Source of the DNA: UMGS1668 sp035447605
GTDB taxonomy: Bacteria > Bacillota > Clostridia > Oscillospirales > Ruminococcaceae
Reading direction: 5' to 3'
NCBI GenBank assembly: GCA_035447605.1
Contig: DAOTHJ010000004.1
Span: 1 to 64,000 of the forward strand
Length of the DNA stretch: 64,000 bases
Under the pieces are notes generated by a model that ran no database searches, had not been told where the DNA came from, and worked only from the letters and a program-made list of their open reading frames with translations. Shown piece by piece: positions 7,853 through 16,672 of this stretch. The position numbers and the translations under genes are program-made. Positions within the stretch are counted from its first letter, which is position 1, and each line of letters opens with the position of its first letter.

Positions 7853-9973
7853 TTACTCGTTGGTCCGTTTCTGTTTTGCTTCCAGATCGGCGAGGGCGTC
7901 TTTTCTCGAGAGGTTGATGCGGCCCTGGCTGTCGATCTCGACGACCTTGACCACGATCTCATCACCGGGCTTGACGACATCCTCGACCTTCTCGACGCGC
8001 TTGGTGTCGAGCTTCGAGATGTGGCAGAGGCCCTCTTTTCCGGGGGCGATCTCCACGAAGGCGCCGAACTGCATCAGGCGGGTAACCTTGCCTTTGTAAA
8101 TAGAGCCGATCTCGGGATCCTTGGTGATGGTTTCGATGACCTGAATGGCACGGCGGGCGTTTTCGATATCGATACCGGAAACATAGACGTGGCCGTCCTC
8201 TTCGACGTCGATCTTGACGTCGCACTCGGCGCAGATCTTCTGAATGACCTTGCCGCCGGAACCGATGACGTCGCGGATCTTCTCCGGATCGATGACGATG
8301 GTGAGCATCTTGGGCGCGTACTTGGAGAGTTCCTCCCTCGGCGCCGGAATGGCCTTGAGCATCACATCATCCAGAATGTGGAGGCGGGCTTTATAGGTCT
8401 TTTCGAGGGCCTCGCGGATGATATCCTCGGTCAGGCCGTCGCATTTGAGGTCCATCTGAATCGCGGTGATGCCGTCCTTGGTGCCGGCAACCTTGAAGTC
8501 CATGTCGCCGAAGAAATCCTCAAGTCCCTGAATGTCGACCATGGTCATCCAGCGTCCGCCTTCGGTGACGAGGCCGCAGGAGATGCCCGCGACCGGCTTC
8601 CTGATCGGGACGCCGGCATCCATCAGAGCAAGCGTGGATCCGCAGACCGCGCCCTGGCTCGTGGAGCCGTTGGAAGAAAGCACTTCGGAGACCATGCGGA
8701 TGGTGTAGGGGAACTCGTCGACGGAAGGAATGACCGGCTCGAGGGCTCTCTCGGCGAGGGCGCCGTGGCCGATTTCACGCCGGCCGGGTCCTCTGGAGGG
8801 CCTGGTCTCGCCGACCGTATAGGAAGGCATGTTGTACTGGTGCATATAGCGCTTCTCGGTGACGCCGTCGATGCCGTCGAGCTCCTGCGCGTCGCTGATC
8901 AGGCCAAGCGTGGCGATGGTCAGCACCTGAGTCTGCCCTCTGGTGAACAGGCCGGAGCCGTGCACTCTCGGGAGCAGGCCGACTTCGGCAGCCAGCGGGC
9001 GGATCTCGTCGAGCCCTCTGCCGTCGGCGCGCTTGCCGTCGTCGATCAGCCATCTGCGAACGACGTATTTCTGAAGCTTATACATGGCCTCGTCGAGCTT
9101 CGCGGTATTATCCGAGCAAATCTCGTCGAATTTTTCGTGGACGGCGGCGACGATCGGCGCAAGGTTTGCGTCGCGTTCCTTTTTATCCGTGGTGCTGAGG
9201 GCCTTGCGGACATCGTCCGCGGCAAACTCCTTGACGGCCTCAAACATCTCGGCCGGAACTTCGATCGACTGGAACGAGAACTTCGGCTTGCCGATTTCGG
9301 CGACGACGCCGTTGATAAAGGCGACCAGCTTCTGATTTTCTCTGTGGGCAGCCATGATGGCCTTGAGCATCGTCTCGTTGTCAACCTCGTTGGCGCCGGC
9401 TTCGATCATGACGACCTTTTCGGCGGTGGAGGCGACGATCAGGTGCAGATCGGAGGCGGCCTCCTGTTCGGCGGTCGGGTTGAGAACGATCTCGCCGCCG
9501 ACAAGGCCGACCTGGCAGCCGGCGATCGGGCCGTTCCACGGGATGTCGGAAATCGCAACCGCCATGGAAGCGCCGTTCATGCCGCAGATGGCATAGGGGT
9601 TATCCGGGTCGACGGAGAGGGCGCTCATCACGATGGAGCAGTCGTTGCGCATATCCTTGGGGAAAAGCGGGCGCATCGGACGGTCGACGACGCGGGAATC
9701 GAGAATCGCGCGGTCGGTCGGGCGGCCTTCTCTTCTCGGGAAGGAGCCGGGGATGCGGCCGATGGAATAGAGCTTCTCGTCAAAATCGACGGAGAGCGGG
9801 AAGTAATCGATGCCCTCGCGCGGAGTCTGGGAAGCGGTGGCGTTGCAAAGGACGGCGGTCTCGCCGTAGCGGACCAGCACGGATGCGTTGGAGAGAGCGC
9901 AGAGTTTGCCGGTTTCAAATGTCATTTTTCTTCCGGCGAATTCTGTCTCAAATACGCGGTAATTTTCAAACAT
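7853..9973 (-). CDS. pnp: Polyribonucleotide nucleotidyltransferase (PNPase)
   Basis: PNPase degrades RNA 3'-to-5' with phosphate and can add tails in reverse; it is a trimer in the cytoplasm. The 706-residue protein has two RNase PH-like cores. The first holds FPLSVDFDEKLYSIGRIPGSF and the second the FGDMDFKVAG acidic segment. A KH domain follows with VIGSGGKVIQ, then an S1 domain with GSIYKGKVTRLMQFGAFVE and GRINLSRKD. The start at 9973 has GGAGG about 10 bases upstream and gives the family's normal length. It follows rpsO, the classic order, after a 215-base spacer with a strong hairpin. Confidence 0.97.
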   Translation of the reverse strand: MFENYRVFETEFAGRKMTFETGKLCALSNASVLVRYGETAVLCNATASQTPREGIDYFPLSVDFDEKLYSIGRIPGSFPRREGRPTDRAILDSRVVDRPMRPLFPKDMRNDCSIVMSALSVDPDNPYAICGMNGASMAVAISDIPWNGPIAGCQVGLVGGEIVLNPTAEQEAASDLHLIVASTAEKVVMIEAGANEVDNETMLKAIMAAHRENQKLVAFINGVVAEIGKPKFSFQSIEVPAEMFEAVKEFAADDVRKALSTTDKKERDANLAPIVAAVHEKFDEICSDNTAKLDEAMYKLQKYVVRRWLIDDGKRADGRGLDEIRPLAAEVGLLPRVHGSGLFTRGQTQVLTIATLGLISDAQELDGIDGVTEKRYMHQYNMPSYTVGETRPSRGPGRREIGHGALAERALEPVIPSVDEFPYTIRMVSEVLSSNGSTSQGAVCGSTLALMDAGVPIRKPVAGISCGLVTEGGRWMTMVDIQGLEDFFGDMDFKVAGTKDGITAIQMDLKCDGLTEDIIREALEKTYKARLHILDDVMLKAIPAPREELSKYAPKMLTIVIDPEKIRDVIGSGGKVIQKICAECDVKIDVEEDGHVYVSGIDIENARRAIQVIETITKDPEIGSIYKGKVTRLMQFGAFVEIAPGKEGLCHISKLDTKRVEKVEDVVKPGDEIVVKVVEIDSQGRINLSRKDALADLEAKQKRTNE

Positions 9974-10141
9974 AAAAGAAATACCTCCGTTTCGTTTCTG
10001 TACGCAGCAAAAACAAAGCGGAGGCGGGAATGAGCAATTAATCCAAAATCCGGAGTTCCGGGTCCTCGATTCACTGCTTATTTCCGATGTCTGCCGTTTT
10101 ACGCTGCTGTTTTTTTTAATTTTTGGGCCTATATACTCAAT

Positions 10142-10176
10142 GAAGTCAGGCGGGGTTTTGACACTCGCCTGACTTC
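10142..10176 (-). promoter_or_regulatory. Intercistronic hairpin between rpsO and pnp
   Basis: GAAGTCAGGCG (10142-10152) and CGCCTGACTTC (10166-10176) form an 11-base-pair perfect stem with a 13-base loop, only 13 bases after the rpsO stop. There is no T-run. It could protect rpsO mRNA or be a processing site; in enterobacteria RNase III cleaves a stem between these two genes to start pnp autoregulation. The remainder of the spacer (9974-10141) shows nothing clear. Confidence 0.6.
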
Positions 10177-10188
10177 GCAGAGACAAAG

Positions 10189-10455
10189 TTATTTACGAAT
10201 GCCGAGTTTCGCGATGATCGCACGGTAACGCTCAATATCTTTTTTCTGTAAGTAGTTGAGCATATTTCTGCGGCGGCCGACCATTTTGAGCAGGCCGCGG
10301 CGGGAATGGTTGTCCTTTTTGTGGAGCTTCAGGTGTTCGTTCAGGTCGTTGATTCTCCTTGTCAGGATGGCGATCTGAACTTCCGGGGAACCGGTGTCGT
10401 TATCGGCAAGACGGTTTTCCTCGATGATGGCGGATTTTTCCTCTTTGCGAAGCAT
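10189..10455 (-). CDS. rpsO: 30S ribosomal protein S15
   Basis: S15 binds the three-way junction of 16S rRNA early in 30S assembly. The 88-residue protein has the normal length and the family signatures TGSPEVQIAILTRRI, LKLHKKDNHSRRGLL and RRRNMLNYL. It has its own promoter and a leader of about 130 bases, then is followed by pnp. S15 commonly represses its own mRNA by binding the leader. Confidence 0.98.
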   Translation of the reverse strand: MLRKEEKSAIIEENRLADNDTGSPEVQIAILTRRINDLNEHLKLHKKDNHSRRGLLKMVGRRRNMLNYLQKKDIERYRAIIAKLGIRK

Positions 10456-10587
10456 GTGTGTTTCACCTCATAAATTAATTTCCCTGTCTCAGCAGCGGGC
10501 CGGTGAACGCCGTGCGCGTCCCAAAGGACTGACCTAACGGCAGGATCCCGGAGCCGGGAGTGGGTTTTTGCGGGTCTGGAGACCAGC
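10456..10587 (-). promoter_or_regulatory. Structured 5' leader of rpsO, candidate S15 autoregulatory site
   Basis: The stretch from the inferred start of transcription to the start codon is long for a ribosomal gene. It contains a CTCCCGG/CCGGGA hairpin near 10543-10558 and further G+C-rich pairing. Known S15 leaders in Bacillota have similar length, but I could not match a defined S15-binding fold. Confidence 0.35.
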
Positions 10588-10593
10588 TGTTTG

Positions 10594-10622
10594 ATTATAT
10601 CATAGTCTTCCAACTTTGTAAA
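10594..10622 (-). promoter_or_regulatory. Promoter of rpsO-pnp
   Basis: Minus-strand TTTACA (10617-10622), a 17-base spacer and a perfect TATAAT (10594-10599). It sits in the gap after the ribF stop codon. Confidence 0.85.
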
Positions 10623-10664
10623 GCAAAAATACTTTATTTCTGCCGAAAATTTCCCTTCTATCGC

Positions 10665-11615
10665 CTATTTTTCGCCCAACATCGCAAGCAGAGCCTCCCC
10701 ATATGTATCGAGCCAGCTCTTCGCCTCGGCCTCCGCTTTTGAGGCGTCGTCGGCAATATGGGCAAAAAGTTCGGTCTCCGAGCCGAATTCCCGTTCCTCC
10801 CGCAGATAGGTGAGGAAGAAGACCGGCACGCGCTCGCCGTAGAGGTCGCCGTTCCAGCCGATCAGATGCGTCTCCGCCATGACGGTGCCCTTTTCCGAGA
10901 CGGTCGGCTTTACGCCGACATCCGCCGCCGCCGCATAGAGTTTTCCGCCGGCCAGCGCCGCAGCCGCATAGACGCCGAATTTCGGCACGCAGTAGCCCTC
11001 CGGGATCGGCTGATTGATCGTGGGCAGGTCGTGCACGGTGCCGAGCCGCTCCCCGTATACGACCGGCTGGTCGATGACAAAGGGATAGCCCGCCAGCCGG
11101 AAAGCCGTGCGGGTATCTCCGCTTTGAACGGCCTCGCGGATTCTCGTCGCGGAGATCGGCAGGCCCATATCGTCCATCTCCTCGATAACGGTGAGCTCCA
11201 TGCCGTTCTCTCCGCAGAGCGCCGCAAGTTCCTCGGCGCCGCAGGAGGCGTTCTTTCCGAAGCGGAAATCGTATCCGATAAAGACTTTTTTTGCATGCAG
11301 GCGGTTTTTGAGCACTTCCTGCACAAATTCTTCGCCGCTCATCCCATGAATGGACGTAAACTCCGGCGCATAGACGTGCCGGATTCCGCAGCCCGCCATC
11401 AGCCGGTATTTCATCTCCGGCGAGAGCAGCAGCGGGGCGCCCGCCTTCCGCTCCGGAAGCTGCCCGGAGGCGAACGTGAACCCCCACGGCTCCAGCCCGG
11501 TACGGGAAGCCGCCTCCAGAATTTTGCGGTGCGCGCGGTGGACTCCGTCAAAGATGCCCAGCGCCACGGCGGTTTCGCCCTCCGGCGGCTCCGCCGTCAG
11601 AAACTCATCCTTCAT
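10665..11615 (-). CDS. ribF: Bifunctional riboflavin kinase/FAD synthetase
   Basis: RibF phosphorylates riboflavin to FMN and adenylylates FMN to FAD. The 316-residue protein has the nucleotidyltransferase signature LGIFDGVHRAHRKIL (normally GxFDGxHxGH), a central GYDFRFGKNASCG and ISATRIREAV, and the C-terminal kinase segment PTINQPIP...GVYAA. In the usual GNFDGVHxGHR motif the G before the last H is A or R here (VHRAHR), a mild deviation. The start at 11615 is set by GAGGAGG seven bases upstream and overlaps the end of truA by 11 bases, indicating translational coupling. Confidence 0.93.
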   Translation of the reverse strand: MKDEFLTAEPPEGETAVALGIFDGVHRAHRKILEAASRTGLEPWGFTFASGQLPERKAGAPLLLSPEMKYRLMAGCGIRHVYAPEFTSIHGMSGEEFVQEVLKNRLHAKKVFIGYDFRFGKNASCGAEELAALCGENGMELTVIEEMDDMGLPISATRIREAVQSGDTRTAFRLAGYPFVIDQPVVYGERLGTVHDLPTINQPIPEGYCVPKFGVYAAAALAGGKLYAAAADVGVKPTVSEKGTVMAETHLIGWNGDLYGERVPVFFLTYLREEREFGSETELFAHIADDASKAEAEAKSWLDTYGEALLAMLGEK

Positions 11616-12366
11616 CCCCGTCCTCCTCGTAGAACACGTCGTCGAGATACAGCCCCTCCGCCCTTGCGGTCTTGCCGGCGCGCTTCCGGTCCCCCGACGC
11701 GAGAATCTCCGGCAAAGCGTCCGGCTCAATCTTCCCGTCGCTGATCGCGAGCAGGGTGCCCGCCATGATCCGGACCATGTTGTATAAAAACCCGTCGCCG
11801 GTGACGGAAAAGGTGACCAGATTCCCCTCGCGCGTGACCGAGCAGTCATAGATCTCCCTTGTGGAATCCTCCTGCTCGTTTTTTGCGCCCGCGAAGGCCG
11901 AAAAATCGTGCTTTCCGAGAAAATCCGTGCAGACGGCATCCAGAAGGTACTCGTCCACCGGCTTCGGATGGTGAAGCGCCAGCCCGATCCAGAAGGGGCT
12001 CATGTACGGCGCATCCCAGATTTTATAGACATACCGCTTCCCCTTACAGGAATAGCGGGCGTGGAATTCCTCCGGCACCTCTTTGCAGGCGCAGACCGCG
12101 ATGTCCTCCGGCAGCAGGGCGTCGAGGCTCCTTGCGATCCGCGCGCAGGGCATCGGGTTTTCCGTGCGGAAGCTCACGCAATATTTGTTGGCGTGAACTC
12201 CGGCGTCGGTGCGGGAGCAGCCCTTGACGTCCGGCCGCTCGCCCAGCAGCGTCTCCATCGCGTCTTGCAGCACTTCGCAGACCGTGACGGCGTTTTTCTG
12301 CACCTGAAAACCGTGATAGTTGGTGCCTTTATAGGAAATCGTCAGAAGCAGGTTTCTCATGCGCAT
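11605..12366 (-). CDS. truA: tRNA pseudouridine synthase A
   Basis: TruA makes pseudouridine at positions 38-40 of tRNA anticodon stems. The 253-residue protein has YKGTNYHGFQ near the N-terminus, the catalytic aspartate in CSRTDAGVHA, ARYSCKGKRYVYKI and the GDGFLYNMVRIMAG segment. It follows ecfT by 15 bases, the ecfA1A2T-truA order widespread in Bacillota. Two in-frame ATG codons (12366 and 12360) are possible starts. Confidence 0.96.
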   Translation of the reverse strand: MRMRNLLLTISYKGTNYHGFQVQKNAVTVCEVLQDAMETLLGERPDVKGCSRTDAGVHANKYCVSFRTENPMPCARIARSLDALLPEDIAVCACKEVPEEFHARYSCKGKRYVYKIWDAPYMSPFWIGLALHHPKPVDEYLLDAVCTDFLGKHDFSAFAGAKNEQEDSTREIYDCSVTREGNLVTFSVTGDGFLYNMVRIMAGTLLAISDGKIEPDALPEILASGDRKRAGKTARAEGLYLDDVFYEEDGDEG

Positions 12367-12381
12367 AAAATTCCTTTGTTT

Positions 12382-13200
12382 TCAGAGTTTCAGAACCGGC
12401 GGCCCATAGAGATTCAACAGAACGATGCCCGCGAATCCGGCCGCGACGACCAGCACCGCAATCCAGTCCTGCGGGCCGAGCGAGAGCTGCTTCATCCGGG
12501 TGCGGCCCTCCCCGCCGTGATAGCAGCGGCACTCCATTGCGAGGGCCAGCTCGTCCGCCCGGCGGAAGGCCGACACGAACAGCGGAATCAGAATCGGCAC
12601 GAGCGCCTTTGCCCGCTGGATGACCGTACCGGATTCCATATCCGCGCCGCGCGCCTTCTGGGCCGACATGATCTTTCCGGTCTCCTCGACCAGCGTCGGG
12701 ATGAAGCGAAGCGCGATCGTCATCATCATGGCAAGCTCGTGCACCGGCACCTTGATCGCGGAGAGCGGCCGCATCAGGCGCTCGAGGCCATCGGTCAGCA
12801 CAATCGGCGAGGTGGTGTAGGTCAGAAGGGAGCTGCCCGCAATCAGGCAGAGAATGCGCACGCACATCAGCGCCGCCGTCAGCAGGCCTTCCTTAGTTAT
12901 TTTGATAAAATAAAATGTCCAGAGCGGCTCGCCCTCGATAAAGAGGACGTTCAGCACCGCGGTGAAGACAATGATCGGCACGACCGGCTTCATGGATTTG
13001 AAGATCAGCTTCGCCGGCAGTCTCGCAAGCGCGTAAAACAGTACCACAAAGCCCACGCCGACCGCAAGCGGGATCATGCCGTCCGCCACGAACAGCATCG
13101 TGATATAGGCGAGCGTCAGGATCAGCTTGATGCGCGGATCGAGGCGGTGAACGACCGACGTGCCGGGATAATACTGCCCGAACGTGATATCTTTCAGCAT
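12382..13200 (-). CDS. ecfT: ECF transporter transmembrane scaffold EcfT
   Basis: EcfT couples the two ATPases to interchangeable S-components that bind vitamins or metals. The 272-residue protein has the expected five or so membrane segments, GQYYPGTSVVHRLDPRIKL at the N-terminus, and the two coupling-helix motifs: AQKARGADMESG and AMECRCYHGG. The second is a variant of the Ala-Arg-Gly motif. Its start overlaps the ecfA2 stop by one base (TGATG). No S-component gene is in the window, as usual for a shared group II module. Confidence 0.95.
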   Translation of the reverse strand: MLKDITFGQYYPGTSVVHRLDPRIKLILTLAYITMLFVADGMIPLAVGVGFVVLFYALARLPAKLIFKSMKPVVPIIVFTAVLNVLFIEGEPLWTFYFIKITKEGLLTAALMCVRILCLIAGSSLLTYTTSPIVLTDGLERLMRPLSAIKVPVHELAMMMTIALRFIPTLVEETGKIMSAQKARGADMESGTVIQRAKALVPILIPLFVSAFRRADELALAMECRCYHGGEGRTRMKQLSLGPQDWIAVLVVAAGFAGIVLLNLYGPPVLKL

Positions 13201-14066
13201 CAGACGCCGCCCCCTTCCCTGAGAAGGCGCAGAACGGCCTCTTTCGCTTCCCCGACGGTCAGCACGCTCTCCGGCACCGGGATGCCCCTTGCGGCAAGGC
13301 CGGCGAAGATGCGGCTGATCTGCGGCACCTCGAGGCCCATCTCCGTAAGTTCCCCGACACGGCGGAAGATCTCTCTTGTGGTGCCGTACATGGCGGCATG
13401 GCCGTGATCCATAATCAGCACATGGTCCGCAAAGCGCGCGACATCCTCCATCGAATGAGAGACAAGAATGATCGTGGCGCCGTAGCGGTCGTGATATTCG
13501 GCAATCTCGCCGAGGATGTGCTCCCGGCCTCTCGGATCGAGGCCCGCGGTGGGCTCGTCCAGAATCAGAACCTCCGGCCGCATGGCAAGAACGCCCGCGA
13601 TGGCCGCCCTGCGCTTTTCGCCGCCGGAGAGCTCAAACGGCGATTTGTCGAGATAATTTTCCGGCAGGCCGACGAGTTCGGCCGCCTCGAGCACGCGCCC
13701 GGCGATCTCCTCCTCGGAGAGCCCCATATTCCGCGGCCCGAAGGAGATATCCTTCCTGACCGTCTCCTCAAAGAGCTGGTACTCCGGATACTGGAAGACG
13801 AGCCCGACCTTGAAGCGGAAGCGGCGGATCTTTTTGGGGTCCGCCCAGATATCCTCGCCGCCGATATAAACTTTGCCGGAATCCGGCTTCAGAAGGCCGT
13901 TTAAATGCTGGATCAGCGTCGATTTCCCGGAGCCGGTGTGGCCGATCAGCCCGAGAAACGTGCCCTCTTCGACGGAGATATTGATGTCGTCGAGTGCGGC
14001 GTTTTCAAACGGCGTCCCCGCGGAATAGACGTAGGAGAGGTGTTCCGTACGGATGATCTCGCTCAT
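13200..14066 (-). CDS. ecfA2: ECF transporter ATPase EcfA2
   Basis: This is the second ATPase of the ECF module. It has Walker A GHTGSGKST, Q-loop VFQYPEYQLFEET, signature LSGGEKRRAAIA, Walker B VLILDEPTAGLDP and a switch histidine in LVSHSMED. The start at 14066 is chosen because it overlaps the ecfA1 stop by four bases (ATGA) and similarity begins there; an upstream in-frame start would lie within ecfA1. The protein has 288 residues. Confidence 0.95.
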   Translation of the reverse strand: MSEIIRTEHLSYVYSAGTPFENAALDDINISVEEGTFLGLIGHTGSGKSTLIQHLNGLLKPDSGKVYIGGEDIWADPKKIRRFRFKVGLVFQYPEYQLFEETVRKDISFGPRNMGLSEEEIAGRVLEAAELVGLPENYLDKSPFELSGGEKRRAAIAGVLAMRPEVLILDEPTAGLDPRGREHILGEIAEYHDRYGATIILVSHSMEDVARFADHVLIMDHGHAAMYGTTREIFRRVGELTEMGLEVPQISRIFAGLAARGIPVPESVLTVGEAKEAVLRLLREGGGV

Positions 14067-14929
14067 GCGGAGGCCCCCTTTCCGAAGAGGGCCGCGATGG
14101 CCTCGACGCATTCCCGCTCGGTCAGCACGCCCTCCGGCACATCGAGGCCGGAAAGCCGCAGCTCATGGCAGAGCTCGGCCGCCTGCGGAACATCCAGCCC
14201 GTGCCGGCGCAGCAGATCGACCTGCGAAAATACCTCTTTCGGCGTATTGTCGAGCAGAATCTTTCCGTCGTCGATCACAACGACCCGGCCGCACTCGGCG
14301 GCTTCGTCCATATAGTGGGTGATGAGCACGACGGTGATGCCGAATTCCTCATTCAGCTGCCGGATGGTGCTCATGACCTCTTTTCTTCCTTTTGGGTCGA
14401 GCATGGCCGTCGGCTCGTCGAGCACGACGCACTTCGGCCGCATCGCGATGATCCCCGCGATGGCGACGCGCTGCTTCTGCCCGCCCGAGAGTTGATAGGG
14501 CGCGTGCTCGCGGTACTCGTACATGCCGACCTTTTTCAGGGCGTCGTTCACGCGCTCCCGGATCTCCTTGGGCGGCACGCCCAGATTCTCGAGCGCGAAG
14601 GCCACATCCTCCTCGACCACGGTGGCGACGATCTGGTTATCCGGGTTCTGGAAGACCATGCCGACCTCCTGCCGGATCTCATAGAGCTTCTCCTCCGAGG
14701 CCGTATCCATGCCGTCGACCGTGACTTTTCCGGAAGTCGGGATCAGAATGGAGTTGAAATGCTTGGCGAGCGTCGATTTGCCGGAGCCGTTATGGCCGAG
14801 TACAGCGACGATCTCTCCCTCGCAGATCGACATGCTGACGCCGTCCAGAACCAGCGGCGGGATCATCCCGTCGTAGCTCGGATAGGCGTAGCTGATGTTT
14901 TCCGCTTCAATAAACCTCTTTTTTGGCAT
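14063..14929 (-). CDS. ecfA1: ECF transporter ATPase EcfA1
   Basis: This is the first ATPase of the ECF module. It has Walker A GHNGSGKST, VFQNPDNQIVATVVEED (typical of EcfA1), signature LSGGQKQRVAIA, Walker B CVVLDEPTAMLDP and LITHYMDE. The start at 14929 has AAAGGA six bases upstream; a GTG at 14959 would overlap the preceding GNAT gene and lacks similarity. The protein has 288 residues. Confidence 0.95.
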   Translation of the reverse strand: MPKKRFIEAENISYAYPSYDGMIPPLVLDGVSMSICEGEIVAVLGHNGSGKSTLAKHFNSILIPTSGKVTVDGMDTASEEKLYEIRQEVGMVFQNPDNQIVATVVEEDVAFALENLGVPPKEIRERVNDALKKVGMYEYREHAPYQLSGGQKQRVAIAGIIAMRPKCVVLDEPTAMLDPKGRKEVMSTIRQLNEEFGITVVLITHYMDEAAECGRVVVIDDGKILLDNTPKEVFSQVDLLRRHGLDVPQAAELCHELRLSGLDVPEGVLTERECVEAIAALFGKGASA

Positions 14930-14948
14930 CTTCTGTCCTTTTGAAAAT

Positions 14949-15668
14949 TTATTCCTCACTTCGGAACAGCCAGCTTACGGTCTGCTCCGCAAAGGTAAAA
15001 CCGAGTTTTTTCTGGAGCGCGCGGGAGGCCTCGTTCCCGACGACGACGTGGCCGTACGGGATCAGGCCCTTAGCGAGCATCCGGTTCGTCATTGCGCTCT
15101 CCAGCGCCGAGGCGACGCCCATCCGCCGATATTCCGGGAAAACCTCGAGAAGGCCCATCGAGCCCTCCCCATGCACCCCGACAAATCCGGCGCAGGTTTC
15201 GCCAAAATAGGCGCCGATCATGCCGTATTTGAGACGGCTCGCTATGTATGCCCGGTCGCCGTCGGCATGCGTGTATCGCTCCATCACCATGTCGAGGTCG
15301 CTCATGTGAAGATCCCGGAGCTCCATTCCTTCCGGCAGAACGACCGGCAGCGGTTCCGTTCCAAAGTAGGCGCCCTGCCAGCAGCGCATTTCGCCGCAGA
15401 GACCGAATTTTCTGATGATGATCTCCTTACAGAAATCTTGATGGATCAGAAACATATCCGGGCGCTTTACGAAATCCAGAATCCGCCCGGCGGCCTCGGG
15501 CGTCTCCGCGGTGAGCCAGTGCATATTGCCGGCCCTCATCCGCAGCAGAACGCCGTCTTCCTCCGCGTAGGCGACCCTGTTTCGGCTGTCGCGCAGGGCG
15601 GCGATCATATCCGCGTACAAGTATTTATCCTGATAAAAATGCGCTTCGATTTCTTCCTTTTCCAGCAT
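14949..15668 (-). CDS. GNAT-family N-acetyltransferase
   Basis: The 239-residue protein ends in a GNAT fold: GFVGVHGEGSMGLLEVFPEYRRMGVASALE carries the beta-4 strand and the R/Q-x-x-G-x-A acetyl-CoA loop, and ASRALQKKLGF the C-terminal helix. The N-terminal half (1-110) is a divergent domain. Substrate is unknown. It sits between the methyltransferase and ecfA1, 20 bases before the latter, in the same transcript direction. Confidence 0.8.
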   Translation of the reverse strand: MLEKEEIEAHFYQDKYLYADMIAALRDSRNRVAYAEEDGVLLRMRAGNMHWLTAETPEAAGRILDFVKRPDMFLIHQDFCKEIIIRKFGLCGEMRCWQGAYFGTEPLPVVLPEGMELRDLHMSDLDMVMERYTHADGDRAYIASRLKYGMIGAYFGETCAGFVGVHGEGSMGLLEVFPEYRRMGVASALESAMTNRMLAKGLIPYGHVVVGNEASRALQKKLGFTFAEQTVSWLFRSEE

Positions 15669-15670
15669 AT

Positions 15671-15713
15671 CAGCGCTCCGTTTTTCAGATTGCGGCGGAG
15701 CCGCAGGGCAGCA
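15671..15713 (-). pseudogene. Decayed copy of the methyltransferase gene's last 14 codons
   Basis: These 43 bases match 15801-15843, the 3' end of the next gene upstream, at 40 positions. The copy reads LPCGSAAI, then a stop where the gene has tryptophan, then KTER and the original stop. The spacing is exactly 130 bases. The intervening 15714-15800 holds nothing recognisable. Confidence 0.8.
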
Positions 15714-15799
15714 GAGCCGATCCCCTCGTCCGCCTCCGGCATAGACGCCGGTTCCGTGTTCTTTTTATCACAATGCTTCTTCCGTTTTTCTCCGGCGTC

Positions 15800-16666
15800 T
15801 CAGCGCTCCGTCTTCCAGATTGCGGTGGAGCCGCAGGGCAGCACCATGCCGGTCTCTTTGACCGGGAGGCCGATCTCGCCGGATTCGAGGCTTCCGCCGA
15901 AGGTCCGCAGGTTTGCGCCGAGGACGTACTCCATGGCGGAGGCCGAGAGACCGGTTGTGTAGGAATTCAGCATCACAAAGAGCGGCTTTTCGGTCAATAC
16001 GCCTTTACAGAGCGCGATGAGATCGTAGATCTGATCCTCGAGCTTCCAGACCTCGCCGGCCGGGCCTCTTCCATAGGAGGGGGGATCCAGAATGACGGCG
16101 TCATAGAAGCTGTCGCGCCGGATCTCCCGCTCGACAAATTTCGCGCAGTCGTCGACAATCCAGCGCACCGGCTTTTCCTCGAGCTTTGAAAGCGCGGCGT
16201 TTTCCCGCGCCCAGCGCACCATGCCCTTTGCCGCGTCCACATGGCAGACCGAAGCGCCCGCCTCGGCCGCCGCAAGGGTCGCCGCGCCGGTGTAGGCGAA
16301 GAGATTCAGCACCCGGATATTCCGCCCGGCGCTTTTAATCATTTGCTGCGCGTAATCCCAGTTGACCGCCTGCTCCGGGAAAAGGCCCGTATGCTTGAAG
16401 CCGGTCGGGCTGATGCGGAAACGCAGGTTTTTGTAGCCGATCTCCCATTCCTCCGGCAGCTTCCGGCGGAACTCCCAGTGTCCGCCGCCCTCGCTGCTCC
16501 GCAGATAGCGGGCATCCGCGCGCTCCCAGAGGGAGTTTGTCTTCGGTGTATCCCAGATGACCTGCGGATCCGGCCGGATCAGCACATAATCGCCCCACCG
16601 CTCCAGGCGTTCGCCGCCGGAGCAGTCCAGGAGCTCGTAATCTTTCCAGTCTTTACTAAAGCGCAT
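15800..16666 (-). CDS. Class I SAM-dependent methyltransferase, RlmI/RlmK-like
   Basis: The 288-residue protein resembles the catalytic part of 23S rRNA cytosine-5 methyltransferases. It has FKHTGLFPEQAVNWDY, the SAM-binding strand VLNLFAYTGAATLAAAEAGA (about 118-137), VDAAKGMVRWARENA and the catalytic DPPSYGRG motif (about 194-201). There is no N-terminal PUA domain, so it is shorter than RlmI. The target base is not certain. It lies seven bases downstream of glmM in the ruvC-ribF run, and its 3' end is copied 130 bases downstream. Confidence 0.82.
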   Translation of the reverse strand: MRFSKDWKDYELLDCSGGERLERWGDYVLIRPDPQVIWDTPKTNSLWERADARYLRSSEGGGHWEFRRKLPEEWEIGYKNLRFRISPTGFKHTGLFPEQAVNWDYAQQMIKSAGRNIRVLNLFAYTGAATLAAAEAGASVCHVDAAKGMVRWARENAALSKLEEKPVRWIVDDCAKFVEREIRRDSFYDAVILDPPSYGRGPAGEVWKLEDQIYDLIALCKGVLTEKPLFVMLNSYTTGLSASAMEYVLGANLRTFGGSLESGEIGLPVKETGMVLPCGSTAIWKTER

Positions 16667-16672
16667 AGTACC

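Noticed and set aside
8021..10033. Plus-strand 670-codon open frame
   Set aside because: It is the complement of pnp, with composition typical of a shadow frame and no ribosome site.
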